From UM-FILTER-40-17 sp032251335 (GTDB lineage: Bacteria > Bacteroidota > Bacteroidia > Flavobacteriales > Flavobacteriaceae): a stretch of 64,000 nucleotides of DNA. Both the position numbers and the translations under genes were made by a program. Positions 7,086-16,670 of the stretch are shown here, piece after piece; the first letter of the stretch is position 1, and each line of letters starts with the position of its first letter. The DNA lies in contig JAVVDW010000004.1 in NCBI GenBank assembly GCA_032251335.1, positions 62,001 through 126,000 on the forward strand. The letters run 5' to 3'. The notes under the pieces were generated by a model. That model was not told where the DNA came from and searched no databases. It was given only the letters and a program-made list of their open reading frames with translations.

Positions 7086-9641
7086 TTAAAACTGTTGTCC
7101 TATCACAAAATGTGTCTCCCAGCCATTGGCACCCGATTGTCCGGGCAAATTGTCAAATCCATAACCAAAATCAATCCCCAACAGACCAAAGGCAGGCATA
7201 AATATACGTATTCCAAAACCGGCCGAGCGTTTTAAGTCAAAAGGATTGTAGTCTTCAAACTTGTTAAACAATGCCCCGCCTTCGGCAAAGGTCAGTGCAT
7301 AAATAGATGCTGCCGCGCCCAGCGTGAGTGGATAACGTAACTCTAACGCAAATTTATTATAAATAGTACCTCCGTCAAAATTTGTCAAAGCATCGTCTGG
7401 AACAATGGCTTGGTTAGGATATCCGCGGAGTCCGATGACTTCTCTTCCGTCCAAACTAAAGTTGCCCAAACCGTCACCTCCCAAAAAGAATCTTTCAAAA
7501 GGCGGTGTGCCACGTTCGGAATTATATGAGCCCAAATAGCCCATTTCGGCATGAGACCTCAGGACCAACTTATCGGCCAAACGGCTGTACCAAGTTCCTT
7601 TAAATTTGATTTTATAAAACTCCAGAAAACGAAACTTTTCTTGGTCAATCAAAGACTGGTTGGGCGTTCCGTCCGGATTTTGAAAATTGGGATCGTTCTC
7701 CAAATTACCAAAATCTGTACTGTCAAACAAGGAGTAAGGTGGTGTGACTTTGAGGCTCAGGCTAAAATCTGATCCGCCCATCGGGAAAATTGGATTGGTA
7801 AAAGTATTGTTTCGGCTCAGGGCTACCGTGTATGAAAAATTATTGGAGTTTCCATTTCCAAAGGTAAAAAGCCCGGTGTTGAAGTTGCTCAAATTAAAAA
7901 ACTGGAAACTTACCGCCTGTGACAAGGTAAAGAAATCGTCGGGCACTTTAAGTCTTTTGGCCAAACCGATGGTGATGCCATCTATGGTAAAACTTCTATC
8001 TTTATCTACATCGTTGGTAAATCCGTTGAATAAAAATTGCTTGCTTCGGGACAATGAAAGTGAAAACTGCTGGGGTTTTCTGCCACCTAACCAGGGTTCT
8101 ACAAAATTGAGACTAAAAATTCTGGAAGTTCTACTGGCTTGAAGGCGCAAGGCAATATTTTGGCCATCTCCCATGGGCAGCGGCTTGTATTCTTCGCCTT
8201 TAAAAATATTGCGCAATGAGAAGTTGTTGAATGCCAGACCCAGTGTACCAATAAAACCACCTCCACCGAAACCACCTTGTAGCTCTATTTGGCTGGAGCC
8301 CTTTTCTACCAGGCTGTAGTTTAAATCCAGCGTGCCTTCGTTGGGGTTTACATTTTGGAACTGAGGTTCAATTTTTTCCGGATCAAAAAAGTTGGTTTGT
8401 CCCAATTCTCTAACCGTGCGCACTATATTTTCTTTGCTGTACACTTGCCCGGGGCGTGTGCGCAACTCACGGTAAATGACGTGATCGTTGGTTTTGGTGT
8501 TTCCGGATACGGTAATGTTGTTAAAATAAGCGAGTTTGCCTTCTGCAATTCTGATTTCGAAGTTTATGGTATCGTTTTGCACACCCACCTCTACCGGGGT
8601 GATGGTTGAAAACAAATACCCGTTGTTTTGATAGAGATTGGTAAGGTCGTCGGCATCGGGTTTGGATTTGTCAGCAATGCGTTCTCTGAACAAAACGCCG
8701 TTGTAAACGTCGCCTTTTTGGATGCCCAATTTGGCGCGTAAAGACTGGTCTGTAAACACGCTGTTGCCCACAAAGTTGATTTCGCCGAAATAGAACTGGT
8801 TGCCCTCTTCCATTTTAATTTTCAAGTCGATGCGCTTCTTGCTGACATTGATTATGGAATCAGAGATAACGCGTGCGTCTCTGTAGCCACGTTCTTTGTA
8901 TTTGTCTATCATGGCTGTCAAATCTGCCTTAAAGGTTTCTTCGACATACTTAGATCTTTTTAAGAAGCGTCCGGGAAAAACCTGTTTGGTTTTTTTCATC
9001 CATTTTTTTATCCGCCAGTTTGAGTATCGCTCGTTACCTTCTATGATGATTTTTCGGATTTTTACTTTCTCGCCTTTGTCAACCCTGACCAACATTTTCT
9101 CTTGGTTGACTTTGGCCGTGTCTGATTCTGCTAGCGTTGTGATGTAGGCTTTGGCATTTAGATAGCCTTTTTCTTTGTACTGGTTTTCTATAAAGTTTTT
9201 GGTGTTTGTAATGAGGTTTTCTGTAATTTTTACACCCTTGTTCAGCGAAGCATCTTTGATGAGTTCTTTGGATTTCCGCTTTTTCACGCCGTCTATTCGG
9301 ACATCTGACAGCTCGGGGAGTTCTTTAATTTCCAATTCGAGCCAAACCTTATCGCCTTCTATTTTAGTGATGTAAAAATTGACATCGCTAAAAAGACCCA
9401 AACTCCAAAGTCGTTTGGTGATATCGCTGAGTTTTACTCCGGGGATGGTTATTTGCTGCCCTTCTATAAGGCCTGTGTAGGTAACGATGGTCTGCGGATT
9501 GTAAGAGACGATTCCGGTTACTTTTAACTCTTCAAGAAAATAGTTTTGCCCGTTGGTAAAGTTTGATTCTTGCGCTTGCAGTCCGTAAAAACCAACCGAA
9601 AAGAGGCAAAAAGTAATATATAGAAAGTATCTTTTAAGCAT
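7086..9641 (-). CDS. bamA: Outer membrane protein assembly factor BamA
   Basis: 851 residues. A signal peptide (about 1-23, ending LQAQ) is followed by POTRA domains to about residue 440 and an Omp85 beta-barrel to the end. The barrel contains the family RGYP element (GLRGYPNQAIVPD) and ends in FVIGQQF, a C-terminal aromatic typical of outer membrane barrels. BamA inserts beta-barrel proteins into the outer membrane. It starts 3 bases after the uppS stop and is followed by two Skp-like chaperones, forming a compact assembly operon. Confidence 0.97.
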   Translation of the reverse strand: MLKRYFLYITFCLFSVGFYGLQAQESNFTNGQNYFLEELKVTGIVSYNPQTIVTYTGLIEGQQITIPGVKLSDITKRLWSLGLFSDVNFYITKIEGDKVWLELEIKELPELSDVRIDGVKKRKSKELIKDASLNKGVKITENLITNTKNFIENQYKEKGYLNAKAYITTLAESDTAKVNQEKMLVRVDKGEKVKIRKIIIEGNERYSNWRIKKWMKKTKQVFPGRFLKRSKYVEETFKADLTAMIDKYKERGYRDARVISDSIINVSKKRIDLKIKMEEGNQFYFGEINFVGNSVFTDQSLRAKLGIQKGDVYNGVLFRERIADKSKPDADDLTNLYQNNGYLFSTITPVEVGVQNDTINFEIRIAEGKLAYFNNITVSGNTKTNDHVIYRELRTRPGQVYSKENIVRTVRELGQTNFFDPEKIEPQFQNVNPNEGTLDLNYSLVEKGSSQIELQGGFGGGGFIGTLGLAFNNFSLRNIFKGEEYKPLPMGDGQNIALRLQASRTSRIFSLNFVEPWLGGRKPQQFSLSLSRSKQFLFNGFTNDVDKDRSFTIDGITIGLAKRLKVPDDFFTLSQAVSFQFFNLSNFNTGLFTFGNGNSNNFSYTVALSRNNTFTNPIFPMGGSDFSLSLKVTPPYSLFDSTDFGNLENDPNFQNPDGTPNQSLIDQEKFRFLEFYKIKFKGTWYSRLADKLVLRSHAEMGYLGSYNSERGTPPFERFFLGGDGLGNFSLDGREVIGLRGYPNQAIVPDDALTNFDGGTIYNKFALELRYPLTLGAAASIYALTFAEGGALFNKFEDYNPFDLKRSAGFGIRIFMPAFGLLGIDFGYGFDNLPGQSGANGWETHFVIGQQF

Positions 9642-9644
9642 ATT

Positions 9645-10388
9645 TTATGTAAGTTGTTCGCTCGTTTTACCAAATCTTCTCTCTCTTTTTTGATAATCCA
9701 TCAAGGCTTCCAGCAGGTTTTCTTTTCTGAAATCCGGCCACAAAACCGGGGTAAAAAAAAGTTCAGCATAGGCCGCTTGCCACAGCAGGAAATTGCTGAT
9801 TCTGAGTTCACCACTTGTTCTAATCATCAAATCTACATCCGGTAAGTTGTGCGTGTAAAGATGATTATTAATCGTGGATTGGTCAATATCGTTGGGCGAA
9901 ATTATGTTATTTTTAACTTTGATAGCAATGTTTTTAACGGCTTGCTCCAGCTCTTCTCTTGCGCCGTAAGACAAGGCCAAGGTAAGTATCATATTACTGT
10001 TGCTTTTGGTGAGGATGATGACTTCTTGCAACTGCGCGTATGCTTTTTTGGGTAGCTGAGACAGCCTGCCGATGGCATTGAGCCGGATGCCGTTTTTTTG
10101 TAGGGTTGGCAGTTCTTTTTTCAAAGCATTCATCAACAAGTTCATGAGTGTATCTACTTCCTGTTTTGGTCTTTTCCAATTTTCGGTTGAAAAGGCATAG
10201 AGTGTGAGGAATTTGATGCCCCATTTGGCGGCATACTCCACGGTTTCTTTTACAGATTTGGTCCCGGATTCATGTCCCGCCACACGCAGCAAACCTTGCT
10301 TTTTGGCCCAACGCCCATTGCCATCCATGATGATGGCTACATGGTTTGGTAAAAATTCTTTGGTCAATATGTTATTTTCGTCATTCAT
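9645..10388 (-). CDS. uppS: Isoprenyl (undecaprenyl diphosphate) synthase
   Basis: 247 residues; a cis-prenyltransferase making the C55 lipid carrier for peptidoglycan and O-antigen. The substrate-binding P-loop HVAIIMDGNGRWAKK has the catalytic Asp22, and DLMIRTSGELRISNFLLWQ is the C-terminal signature. Its start codon overlaps the stop of the preceding DUF6089 gene (TAATG), and bamA follows after 3 bases, so the three are cotranscribed. Confidence 0.97.
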   Translation of the reverse strand: MNDENNILTKEFLPNHVAIIMDGNGRWAKKQGLLRVAGHESGTKSVKETVEYAAKWGIKFLTLYAFSTENWKRPKQEVDTLMNLLMNALKKELPTLQKNGIRLNAIGRLSQLPKKAYAQLQEVIILTKSNSNMILTLALSYGAREELEQAVKNIAIKVKNNIISPNDIDQSTINNHLYTHNLPDVDLMIRTSGELRISNFLLWQAAYAELFFTPVLWPDFRKENLLEALMDYQKRERRFGKTSEQLT

Positions 10389-11047
10389 TATTCTCTACAA
10401 TAACATGGGCGTTTTCCGAAGGTGTATGTGAGTGTGAAACCTGAAAACACAAACCAGTCTTTGCTGTTGATGTTTCCAAAATTTTCGCCGTCAAAGGTAT
10501 CACTATCATTGGGATTACTCAAATCTATATTGTCTGTAAAAGTTGTGCGCGCACCAATTTCTGCACCTAATATCAATCTTTCATTAAGTTTCACTTTGTA
10601 TCCCACCGTAAGTGGAATGGCAAAATCTTCGTCATCACCGTCTCTGGTTCCGAATTGAAAAAAACTCAATCCCAGATATACGTAGGGTGTGTGTGTAAAG
10701 CCATATTCGTGCAAATCAAATTCAAAAAAGTTGAATTCCATACCTATAGAAGCTTCTTTGATGGTGTTTTTGAAGGCAAAACCTCTTTGTCGGCGTCTCG
10801 AGTTATCTGAATCTTTGTCATTGGCAGCCACACGCGAATACATAAAACTGGCTCTGTAGCTGTATCTCGGACTCCTGTTCCATTTTACCAAAGCCCCAAT
10901 TGCAAATCGGTTTGGGTCTATATAATTGTCGCTCCCCACGTCCGAAATAAGGTTGCTGCCCCCGAGAAAGGCACCTACTTCGTAGATCTGGGCATTCGAA
11001 ACCATTCCTGTGGCCAGCATCAAAATAGTGATAATCAGATGTTTCAT
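10388..11047 (-). CDS. DUF6089-type outer membrane protein
   Basis: 219 residues from the ATG at 11047, chosen because it starts a clean signal peptide (MKHLIITILMLATGMVSNAQ) and lies 16 bases past a strong promoter, whereas the longer open frame would begin upstream of that promoter. The mature part is rich in alternating aromatic strands (YEVGAFLGGSNLISDVG, YSYRASFMYSRV) and looks like a small beta-barrel. The function is unknown. This family is regularly found ahead of uppS-bamA in flavobacteria, and here the genes overlap by one base, suggesting a part in envelope assembly. Confidence 0.85.
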   Translation of the reverse strand: MKHLIITILMLATGMVSNAQIYEVGAFLGGSNLISDVGSDNYIDPNRFAIGALVKWNRSPRYSYRASFMYSRVAANDKDSDNSRRRQRGFAFKNTIKEASIGMEFNFFEFDLHEYGFTHTPYVYLGLSFFQFGTRDGDDEDFAIPLTVGYKVKLNERLILGAEIGARTTFTDNIDLSNPNDSDTFDGENFGNINSKDWFVFSGFTLTYTFGKRPCYCRE

Positions 11048-11062
11048 TATTCTAAAAGTTTG

Positions 11063-11092
11063 CAAATATAACCAAATATGCTTTGTAATCAA
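11063..11092 (-). promoter_or_regulatory. Bacteroidota-type promoter for DUF6089-uppS-bamA-ompH
   Basis: On the minus strand TTG at 11092-11090, a 19-base spacer and TATATTTG at 11070-11063 match the Bacteroidota consensus TTG-N19-21-TAnnTTTG. The predicted start of transcription is a few bases before the ATG at 11047. Confidence 0.75.
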
Positions 11093-11161
11093 GGCGCAAG
11101 GGGCGATACTGCGTTAAAACTTTGAGATAGATAAAATATTGTGAATGACGAGCACAGGATG

Positions 11162-12052
11162 TCAGTTTCTTTTGTCTTCTCCCCAAAGAAGTTTTTTGCG
11201 AATGGTCTTGAAGAAACTGTCTCCTTGAAGTTCGATCATATTGATATGGAATGGGGCTTTTTCTATGATAATTTCGGTTTGGTTGCTGACGGTTTCTATG
11301 GTAGAATCAAGGGAAATCAAATAGGAAGGCTCTCTTCCGGATACTTTCAGTTTGATAGACATCGTATCAGGTACAATGAGTGGCCGTGCATTGAGGTTGT
11401 GCGGTGCTATGGGTGTAATGACAAAAGCCTTGGTGTCCGGACTGATGACAGGCCCGCCACAGCTCAGCGAATATCCGGTTGATCCGGTGGGCGTGGATAT
11501 GATTAACCCGTCTGCCCAATAAGCATTCAGATATTCGTCGTTGAGCCAGGTTTCAATCACTATCATGGAGGTGGTGTTGCGGCGACTGATGGTGATTTCG
11601 TTGAGTGCTACGTTTTTTTCCAAAAAACCGGCATACTCAGGATGAGATCGCATTTGTATCAAACTTCTCCGGCTTATGGAGTACTGACTGTGCGTCAAAT
11701 TTTGCAGGGCTTTTTCAAAATCATCTTGCTGTACATTGGCCAAAAAACCCAATCGACCAATATTTAAACCCAAAACCGGGATACCTGTATCTTTTACATA
11801 ATTGACAGAGCGAAGAATGGTTCCGTCTCCGCCTATGCTGAGAAACAAATCAAAACTGCTGTCCAGATCTTGGGAAGAAGAGAAGGTTTTCAAATCTGCA
11901 ACATCAAAATTTTCTTTGACAGCACTTTGGTGTAGATCTTTTTCCAAATAGGTAGTGAAATCAAATTTTCTGACAGCAGTCAATACATGTTTCAAGGCCG
12001 GCATGATGCCACTGTGTTGTATGTATCCGAAAACTGCAATTTTAAGAGGCAT
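11162..12052 (-). CDS. nadK: NAD kinase
   Basis: 296 residues; phosphorylates NAD to NADP. The GGDGT motif (residues 74-78, in LSIGGDGTILR) supplies the catalytic Asp, and PTGSTGYSLSCGGP is the second family signature. Full length. It begins 2 bases after the CBS-domain gene, so the two are coupled; the DUF6089 gene downstream has its own promoter. Confidence 0.97.
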   Translation of the reverse strand: MPLKIAVFGYIQHSGIMPALKHVLTAVRKFDFTTYLEKDLHQSAVKENFDVADLKTFSSSQDLDSSFDLFLSIGGDGTILRSVNYVKDTGIPVLGLNIGRLGFLANVQQDDFEKALQNLTHSQYSISRRSLIQMRSHPEYAGFLEKNVALNEITISRRNTTSMIVIETWLNDEYLNAYWADGLIISTPTGSTGYSLSCGGPVISPDTKAFVITPIAPHNLNARPLIVPDTMSIKLKVSGREPSYLISLDSTIETVSNQTEIIIEKAPFHINMIELQGDSFFKTIRKKLLWGEDKRN

Positions 12053-12054
12053 GT

Positions 12055-12711
12055 TCAGATATTTAGGTATTTCTTCAAATATTCGGATCTTTCTTTGAGA
12101 TTGCTTCTGAGTTTGTCCTCATCATGTTCCGATTCTACCTCGTAGCCGTATCGCCTAAATGTCTGCAACATCGGGTTGATGGCAGACTGGCTGGTTTTAA
12201 TCGTCACTTCAATCCGTTCATCAACATGTCGGGTAACAAAACAACCCAATAATTTGGCGTCGTTCGATTCCACAATTTGACAAATTTGGCTCATGGCGTA
12301 GTCTTTCAAGTTGTGTGATACCACCAAAATATTTCCGGGTTCTTTTAAAAAAGGCGTATCGTAAAAAACTTCTAAGACATCTTCCAAGGCGTAGTAACCC
12401 ATGTAGTAATTTTGGTCGTTTACCACCGGCATGATATCTGTTTCATTTTGCACAAAAGCACCCATCACATCAAGCCAATTGGTGGTTGATTTCACAAAAA
12501 AATGCTCAAATAAATATGCCAAATCCGCCAATGTTTTGCTGTCATCAAACTCGGTCAGGTCTTCGTTGGGCAACAAACCCTGCCAGTAGTTATCTGAAAT
12601 CACGGGCAGATGGGTGTGCTTGTCTTTTTTAAATGCCTTTTTCACATCTTGAATTCGGCTTTCCAAATGGAGCGGTTTTAAATCTACATTGATGTAGTCT
12701 GAAATGTTCAT
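12055..12711 (-). CDS. CBS-domain protein, probable ACT-like C-terminus
   Basis: 218 residues. Two CBS motifs fill about residues 1-130 (KDKHTHLPVISDNYWQGLL and NETDIMPVVNDQNYYMGYY). About 140-200 resembles a small ligand-binding ACT fold (ILVVSHNLKDYAMSQICQIV and a later EVTIKTSQ strand). CBS pairs usually bind adenine nucleotides. With nadK only 2 bases away, a regulatory role linked to NAD(P) or adenylate levels is a reasonable guess, but nothing in the sequence proves it. No membrane segment or catalytic motif is seen. Confidence 0.75.
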   Translation of the reverse strand: MNISDYINVDLKPLHLESRIQDVKKAFKKDKHTHLPVISDNYWQGLLPNEDLTEFDDSKTLADLAYLFEHFFVKSTTNWLDVMGAFVQNETDIMPVVNDQNYYMGYYALEDVLEVFYDTPFLKEPGNILVVSHNLKDYAMSQICQIVESNDAKLLGCFVTRHVDERIEVTIKTSQSAINPMLQTFRRYGYEVESEHDEDKLRSNLKERSEYLKKYLNI

Positions 12712-12786
12712 GGCAGTTTGTTTCTTTCGAGCTAGTTGGCATGCAAAATAATGAATTTAAACGACTCAAAACGTTTTTGGACTTTG

Positions 12787-12794
12787 TATTTTTG
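12787..12794 (+). promoter_or_regulatory. -7 promoter element ahead of pdxJ
   Basis: TATTTTTG matches TAnnTTTG and lies 19 bases before the pdxJ ATG at 12813. No convincing TTG at -33. It supports starting pdxJ at 12813 rather than at 12741. Confidence 0.5.
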
Positions 12795-12812
12795 CAATAC
12801 AAAAATCAATCC

Positions 12813-13541
12813 ATGACAAAGTTAAGTGTTAATATTAATAAAATAGCAACCTTGCGCAATGCCAGAGGCGGAAATATGCCTGATTTGCTCAAAGTTGCCA
12901 CAGATATTCAGCGGTTTGGCGGACAGGGCATTACCATACATCCGCGTCCGGACGAGCGTCACATCAGGTATCAGGATGCTTTTGATTTGATGAAGGTTGT
13001 CAAAACAGAATACAACATTGAAGGCAACCCCATTCCGAAGTTTATCGATCTGGTTTTGCAGATACAACCTACACAAGTAACTTTAGTACCGGATGCCGAA
13101 GATGCCATTACCTCCAATGCCGGCTGGGACACCATCAAGCACCGGCATTTTTTGCAAGAAGTCATTCAGGAATTTAAACGCAACAACATACGTTGTTCCA
13201 TTTTTGTGGATCCAGATGTCAAGATGATCGAAGGTGCCAAAGCCACTGGCACAGACAGAATTGAGCTCTACACCGAGTCTTTTGCGAGTGGATTTGCGCA
13301 ATCCGATATAAAGTGTATTGAACCTTATGTAACGGCAGCAGCAACTGCCCACAAGTTGGGTTTGGGCATCAACGCCGGGCACGACCTCAGCCTGCAGAAT
13401 GTTGCTTTTTTTGCACAGCACATTCCCAATTTGCTCGAAGTCTCCATCGGGCACGCACTTATCTGCGAATCAATCTACTTGGGTCTGGAAAACGTCATCC
13501 AAATGTATTTACAAAAACTACAAGTTTCTACAGCAATATGA
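12813..13541 (+). CDS. pdxJ: Pyridoxine 5'-phosphate synthase
   Basis: 242 residues from the ATG at 12813; the open frame extends 24 codons upstream but only the shorter form matches the family start (TKLSVNINKIATLRNARGG). PdxJ condenses 1-deoxyxylulose 5-phosphate with 3-amino-2-oxopropyl phosphate to give pyridoxine 5'-phosphate. Signatures seen are ITIHPRPDERHIRYQD, VTLVPD and the C-terminal phosphate loop EVSIGHALICESIYLGLE. It overlaps the following hydrolase by 4 bases. Confidence 0.97.
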   Translation: MTKLSVNINKIATLRNARGGNMPDLLKVATDIQRFGGQGITIHPRPDERHIRYQDAFDLMKVVKTEYNIEGNPIPKFIDLVLQIQPTQVTLVPDAEDAITSNAGWDTIKHRHFLQEVIQEFKRNNIRCSIFVDPDVKMIEGAKATGTDRIELYTESFASGFAQSDIKCIEPYVTAAATAHKLGLGINAGHDLSLQNVAFFAQHIPNLLEVSIGHALICESIYLGLENVIQMYLQKLQVSTAI

Positions 13542-14314
13542 ACCAACCGCTACTGCATTCCATCGTGCTCGGACAAGGCAAACCACTACTGATTCTTCAT
13601 GGCTTTTTGGGTATGTTGGACAATTGGAAAACCATAGGAAATCAGTTGGCAAATGACGGTTTTCAAGTGCATCTCATCGACCTGCGCAACCACGGCAACA
13701 GCTTTCACAACGACGAATTTAACTACGATGTGATGGCTTACGACATCAAAAAATATTGCGATTCCCACCAACTCAACTCCTGCTGTATCCTAGGACATTC
13801 TATGGGCGGAAAAGTCGCGATGAAAGTTGCCGTATCTTATCCTAATTTAGTCTCAAAACTAGTAGTGGTGGATATAGCACCAAAAAGCTATCCGCCACAT
13901 CACGGTGAAATCCTCAAGGGACTAAGTGCCCTTCCGCTCGATAGGCTTCAAAGCCGTCAAGAAGCAGACGAAGCACTCGCCGTTTATGTTGCTGAAAAAG
14001 GCGTTCGTCAATTTTTGTTGAAGAATCTTTACCGATCAAATACCGGTCGTTTTGAATTGAAATGCAACATAGAGGTACTGGCCAAAGCAGAAGCCAAAGT
14101 AGGCGAAAACTTCTCTAGAACCGATCAATATCTCGGTGAAACCCTTTTCGTGAGAGGTGAAAATTCCGGATATATAGAAGATTTAGACAAATTAGTCATT
14201 CAAAATCATTTTCCAAAAGCAACCCTACAAACCGTAGCATCTGCCGGCCATTGGGTGCATACTGAAAATCCTAAAGATTTTTACAAGATTGTCAAGATGT
14301 TTTTAGAAGATTGA
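13538..14314 (+). CDS. Alpha/beta hydrolase, YbfF-like esterase
   Basis: 258 residues. The oxyanion segment LILHGFLGMLDNW, nucleophile elbow GHSMGGK (Ser88) and terminal AGHWVHTENP (His) mark an alpha/beta hydrolase close to the acyl-CoA esterase YbfF. The substrate is not known. It shares an ATGA overlap with pdxJ and is cotranscribed, which is a common arrangement in flavobacteria without a known metabolic reason. Confidence 0.88.
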   Translation: MNQPLLHSIVLGQGKPLLILHGFLGMLDNWKTIGNQLANDGFQVHLIDLRNHGNSFHNDEFNYDVMAYDIKKYCDSHQLNSCCILGHSMGGKVAMKVAVSYPNLVSKLVVVDIAPKSYPPHHGEILKGLSALPLDRLQSRQEADEALAVYVAEKGVRQFLLKNLYRSNTGRFELKCNIEVLAKAEAKVGENFSRTDQYLGETLFVRGENSGYIEDLDKLVIQNHFPKATLQTVASAGHWVHTENPKDFYKIVKMFLED

Positions 14315-14678
14315 ACCTTTGCTCAAAAAAGCTGTACGGACAAGACAAAAAAGAACCGCCTTTAAAACTTTACCAAAGGTTTATGTAATTTTGCCATACA
14401 AAATATGGAAATTCTGATGCAGGATCCTAAGGTAAGAATGGATGAACCACATGTTACCATCGGTTTAAACTTCTTAAAAAAAACTTCAAAGGATATCCAA
14501 GGTATTTCATTTCTGAGCCAAACGCTCAGTAAGCATGACCGTTGAAAACACTTGTATTGAGCGAAATCGAAATAAATAAAAATAAACACATGAAACGCCC
14601 ATGTAAAAAATTTTGCACACAGCGCATGATTATCCTAGGGCGTTCCATCTGACCTTTGAAAACAATAAATATAAACAG
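14315..14678 (+). other. 364-base intergenic region with one possible small reading frame
   Basis: No RNA gene, terminator or repeat was recognised. A -7-like TAATTTTG at 14386-14393 precedes the 46-codon frame listed separately. The rest is AT-rich and otherwise unremarkable. Confidence 0.4.
14405..14545 (+). CDS. Possible small protein, 46 residues
   Basis: An ATG-started frame (MEILMQDPKVRMDEPHVTIG at the start, SQTLSKHDR at the end) lies 12 bases after a TAATTTTG promoter element. It has no signal peptide or membrane segment and I do not recognise it. It could be a real small protein, the decayed end of a longer gene or chance; its only support is the promoter-like motif and an average composition. 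Confidence 0.25.
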   Translation: MEILMQDPKVRMDEPHVTIGLNFLKKTSKDIQGISFLSQTLSKHDR

Positions 14679-15020
14679 ATGAAACTCATTATCCGATTAC
14701 TCACATCAGCCGTGGCCGTCATGGCAATAGCTGCACTCCTGCCGGGTGTATCCGTTACAAGTTACTGGACTGCCGTAGGCGTGGCTATTGTACTTTCCCT
14801 GCTCAATATTTTTGTAAAACCCATCCTGATTTTTTTCACACTCCCCGTGACCATCTTCACTTTCGGACTGTTCTTGTTGGTCATCAACGCCGTCATTATT
14901 TTGATTGTAGCCGAACTCATCCAAGGCTTTACGGTCAGTTCGGTATGGAGTGCTATCTTTTTCAGTATATTGTTGTCGCTCTTGCAATCATTCCTTTTCT
15001 CTTTCTTGAGAGAAAATTAA
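14679..15020 (+). CDS. Phage holin family IV / YvlD-type small membrane protein
   Basis: 113 residues from the ATG at 14679; the upstream in-frame extension is not membrane-like and was dropped. Four hydrophobic segments fill the protein (about 4-22, 28-48, 55-78, 85-108), with the family segment NIFVKPILIFFTLPVTIFTFG between the second and third. Despite the database name, this family is chromosomal and widespread, and nothing here suggests a phage. Function unknown. Confidence 0.85.
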   Translation: MKLIIRLLTSAVAVMAIAALLPGVSVTSYWTAVGVAIVLSLLNIFVKPILIFFTLPVTIFTFGLFLLVINAVIILIVAELIQGFTVSSVWSAIFFSILLSLLQSFLFSFLREN

Positions 15021-15093
15021 TTTTTATTTTAAAATTAATTTCTATTATTGTAAAAGTTTACAATTTATTTACAAAACAAACAAAATCAAACGT

Positions 15094-16653
15094 ATGAATC
15101 ACAAGTATTTCCCCATTTGGCTATTAGCTCTATTATTGGGCTTTTCGGCCTGTAGCGGTGACGATGATGGTGCCACTATCATAGAAGAAGAAGTGGTAGC
15201 CTCGCCCGGCTCGGCTGATTTCTCTAACTATGTTTCTATCGGTAATTCCCTGACAGCCGGATTTGCAGACGGAGCACTTTTTGTACAAGGCCAGGAAAAT
15301 TCATTTCCAAAAATTTTGTCTGAACAGTTTAAACTGGCAGGCGGAGGTGAATTCACCATTCCGTTGATGAACGATAATTTAGGCGGCATGCTAGCCGGTG
15401 GCCAACAAATTTTACCCAACAGATTGGCTTTGGCCCAAACGCCAAACGGTTTGCTTCCACAAGTCATTTCAGGCAGCCCTACCACAGAGGCAACCAATGT
15501 TTTGGCTGGTCCTTTTAACAATATGGGCGTGCCCGGTGCCAAGAGTTTTCACGTGGTAACCCCCGGCTTTGGCAACCCGGCCAATATTTCGCTAGGTCGA
15601 GCCAACCCGTATTTTGTTCGAATGGCATCCAGCCCAAATGCAACCGTTTTTGCTGATGCCCTGGCGCAGAATCCTACTTTCTTTTCTTTGTGGCTAGGCA
15701 ACAATGACGTGCTGAGTTTTGCATTGTCAGGTGGCACAGGTGTTGACCAAACCGGAAACTTAGACCCCTCTACCTATGGCGCCAACGACATCACAGACCC
15801 AACTGTGTTTGCTTCTGTTTACAATACGCTCCTCACCTCTCTGACGGCTAATGGCGCTAAGGGTGTAGTGGCCAACATTCCCGATGTGTTTACCATTCCT
15901 TTTTTTACCACCATTCCAAACAACGCCTTGGTACTCGATGCCTCACAAGCTGCCGGTTTGACAGGATTTTTTCAAGCTTTTACCGGTATTTTTACCCAAG
16001 CGCTTATATTACAAAACGTTCCTGCACAGCAAGCCGTTGCATTGGCTTCTCAATACGCATTTACTTTTACGGAAGGCCCCAATCGCTTTCTGATTTCTGT
16101 TCCCGCAACCCAAACCAATCCGCTGGGCTTGCGACAAATGACTCCGGATGAATTGCTTGTTTTGACAATCGATCAAAATGCACTCAGAAATCAAGGATAT
16201 GGCTCTGTAGCCATTACACCCGATGTACTACAGGTACTAGGCTTGTTGCAGGGTGGCGGAACACCCACGCCCCAACAAGCGCAGTTGGTGCTCAATGCCG
16301 TTAATCCAATTGCAGACAAAGACGCTTTGGATTCGGATGAATTGACCATGATATCCAATGCCGCCTCACAATATAACGCCACCATTGCTGCTTTGGCACA
16401 ACAATTTGACCTAGCTCTAGTGGATGCAAAATCCTTACAGCTTCAGGTACTCAACGGCGGTATTCCTTTTGAGGGTGGTATCCTGCGCCAACCTTTGGTG
16501 ACGGGCGGTGCTTTTTCGCTCGATGGTGTACACCCATCTCAAAGAGGATATGCGGCCATTGCTAACGAATTTATCAAAGCCATCAATGCCAAATACGGCG
16601 CTACTTTACCCTTGGTAAATTTGATTGATTTCAACACTTTGTTCTTGCCATAA
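15094..16653 (+). CDS. SGNH/GDSL-family lipoprotein hydrolase
   Basis: 519 residues. Signal peptide with lipobox (LLGFSAC, Cys20) followed by an acidic stretch SGDDDG, a common surface-lipoprotein export signal in Bacteroidota. The SGNH blocks are present: SIGNSLTAG (Ser52 as nucleophile), LWLGNNDVL (Asn of block III) and SLDGVHPSQRGY near the end (Asp477, His480). It is therefore a probable esterase or lipase on the cell surface or periplasmic face. Substrate unknown. It ends just before a two-way terminator shared with the convergent S9 peptidase. Confidence 0.88.
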   Translation: MNHKYFPIWLLALLLGFSACSGDDDGATIIEEEVVASPGSADFSNYVSIGNSLTAGFADGALFVQGQENSFPKILSEQFKLAGGGEFTIPLMNDNLGGMLAGGQQILPNRLALAQTPNGLLPQVISGSPTTEATNVLAGPFNNMGVPGAKSFHVVTPGFGNPANISLGRANPYFVRMASSPNATVFADALAQNPTFFSLWLGNNDVLSFALSGGTGVDQTGNLDPSTYGANDITDPTVFASVYNTLLTSLTANGAKGVVANIPDVFTIPFFTTIPNNALVLDASQAAGLTGFFQAFTGIFTQALILQNVPAQQAVALASQYAFTFTEGPNRFLISVPATQTNPLGLRQMTPDELLVLTIDQNALRNQGYGSVAITPDVLQVLGLLQGGGTPTPQQAQLVLNAVNPIADKDALDSDELTMISNAASQYNATIAALAQQFDLALVDAKSLQLQVLNGGIPFEGGILRQPLVTGGAFSLDGVHPSQRGYAAIANEFIKAINAKYGATLPLVNLIDFNTLFLP

Positions 16654-16670
16654 AATAAATTAAACACCAT

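Noticed and set aside
12741..12812. Longer N-terminus for PdxJ
   Set aside because: The extra 24 codons contain the -7 promoter element and do not match the family start; the ATG at 12813 does.
14679..15020. Prophage holin
   Set aside because: The family name is misleading; no phage genes, attachment sites or composition change surround it.
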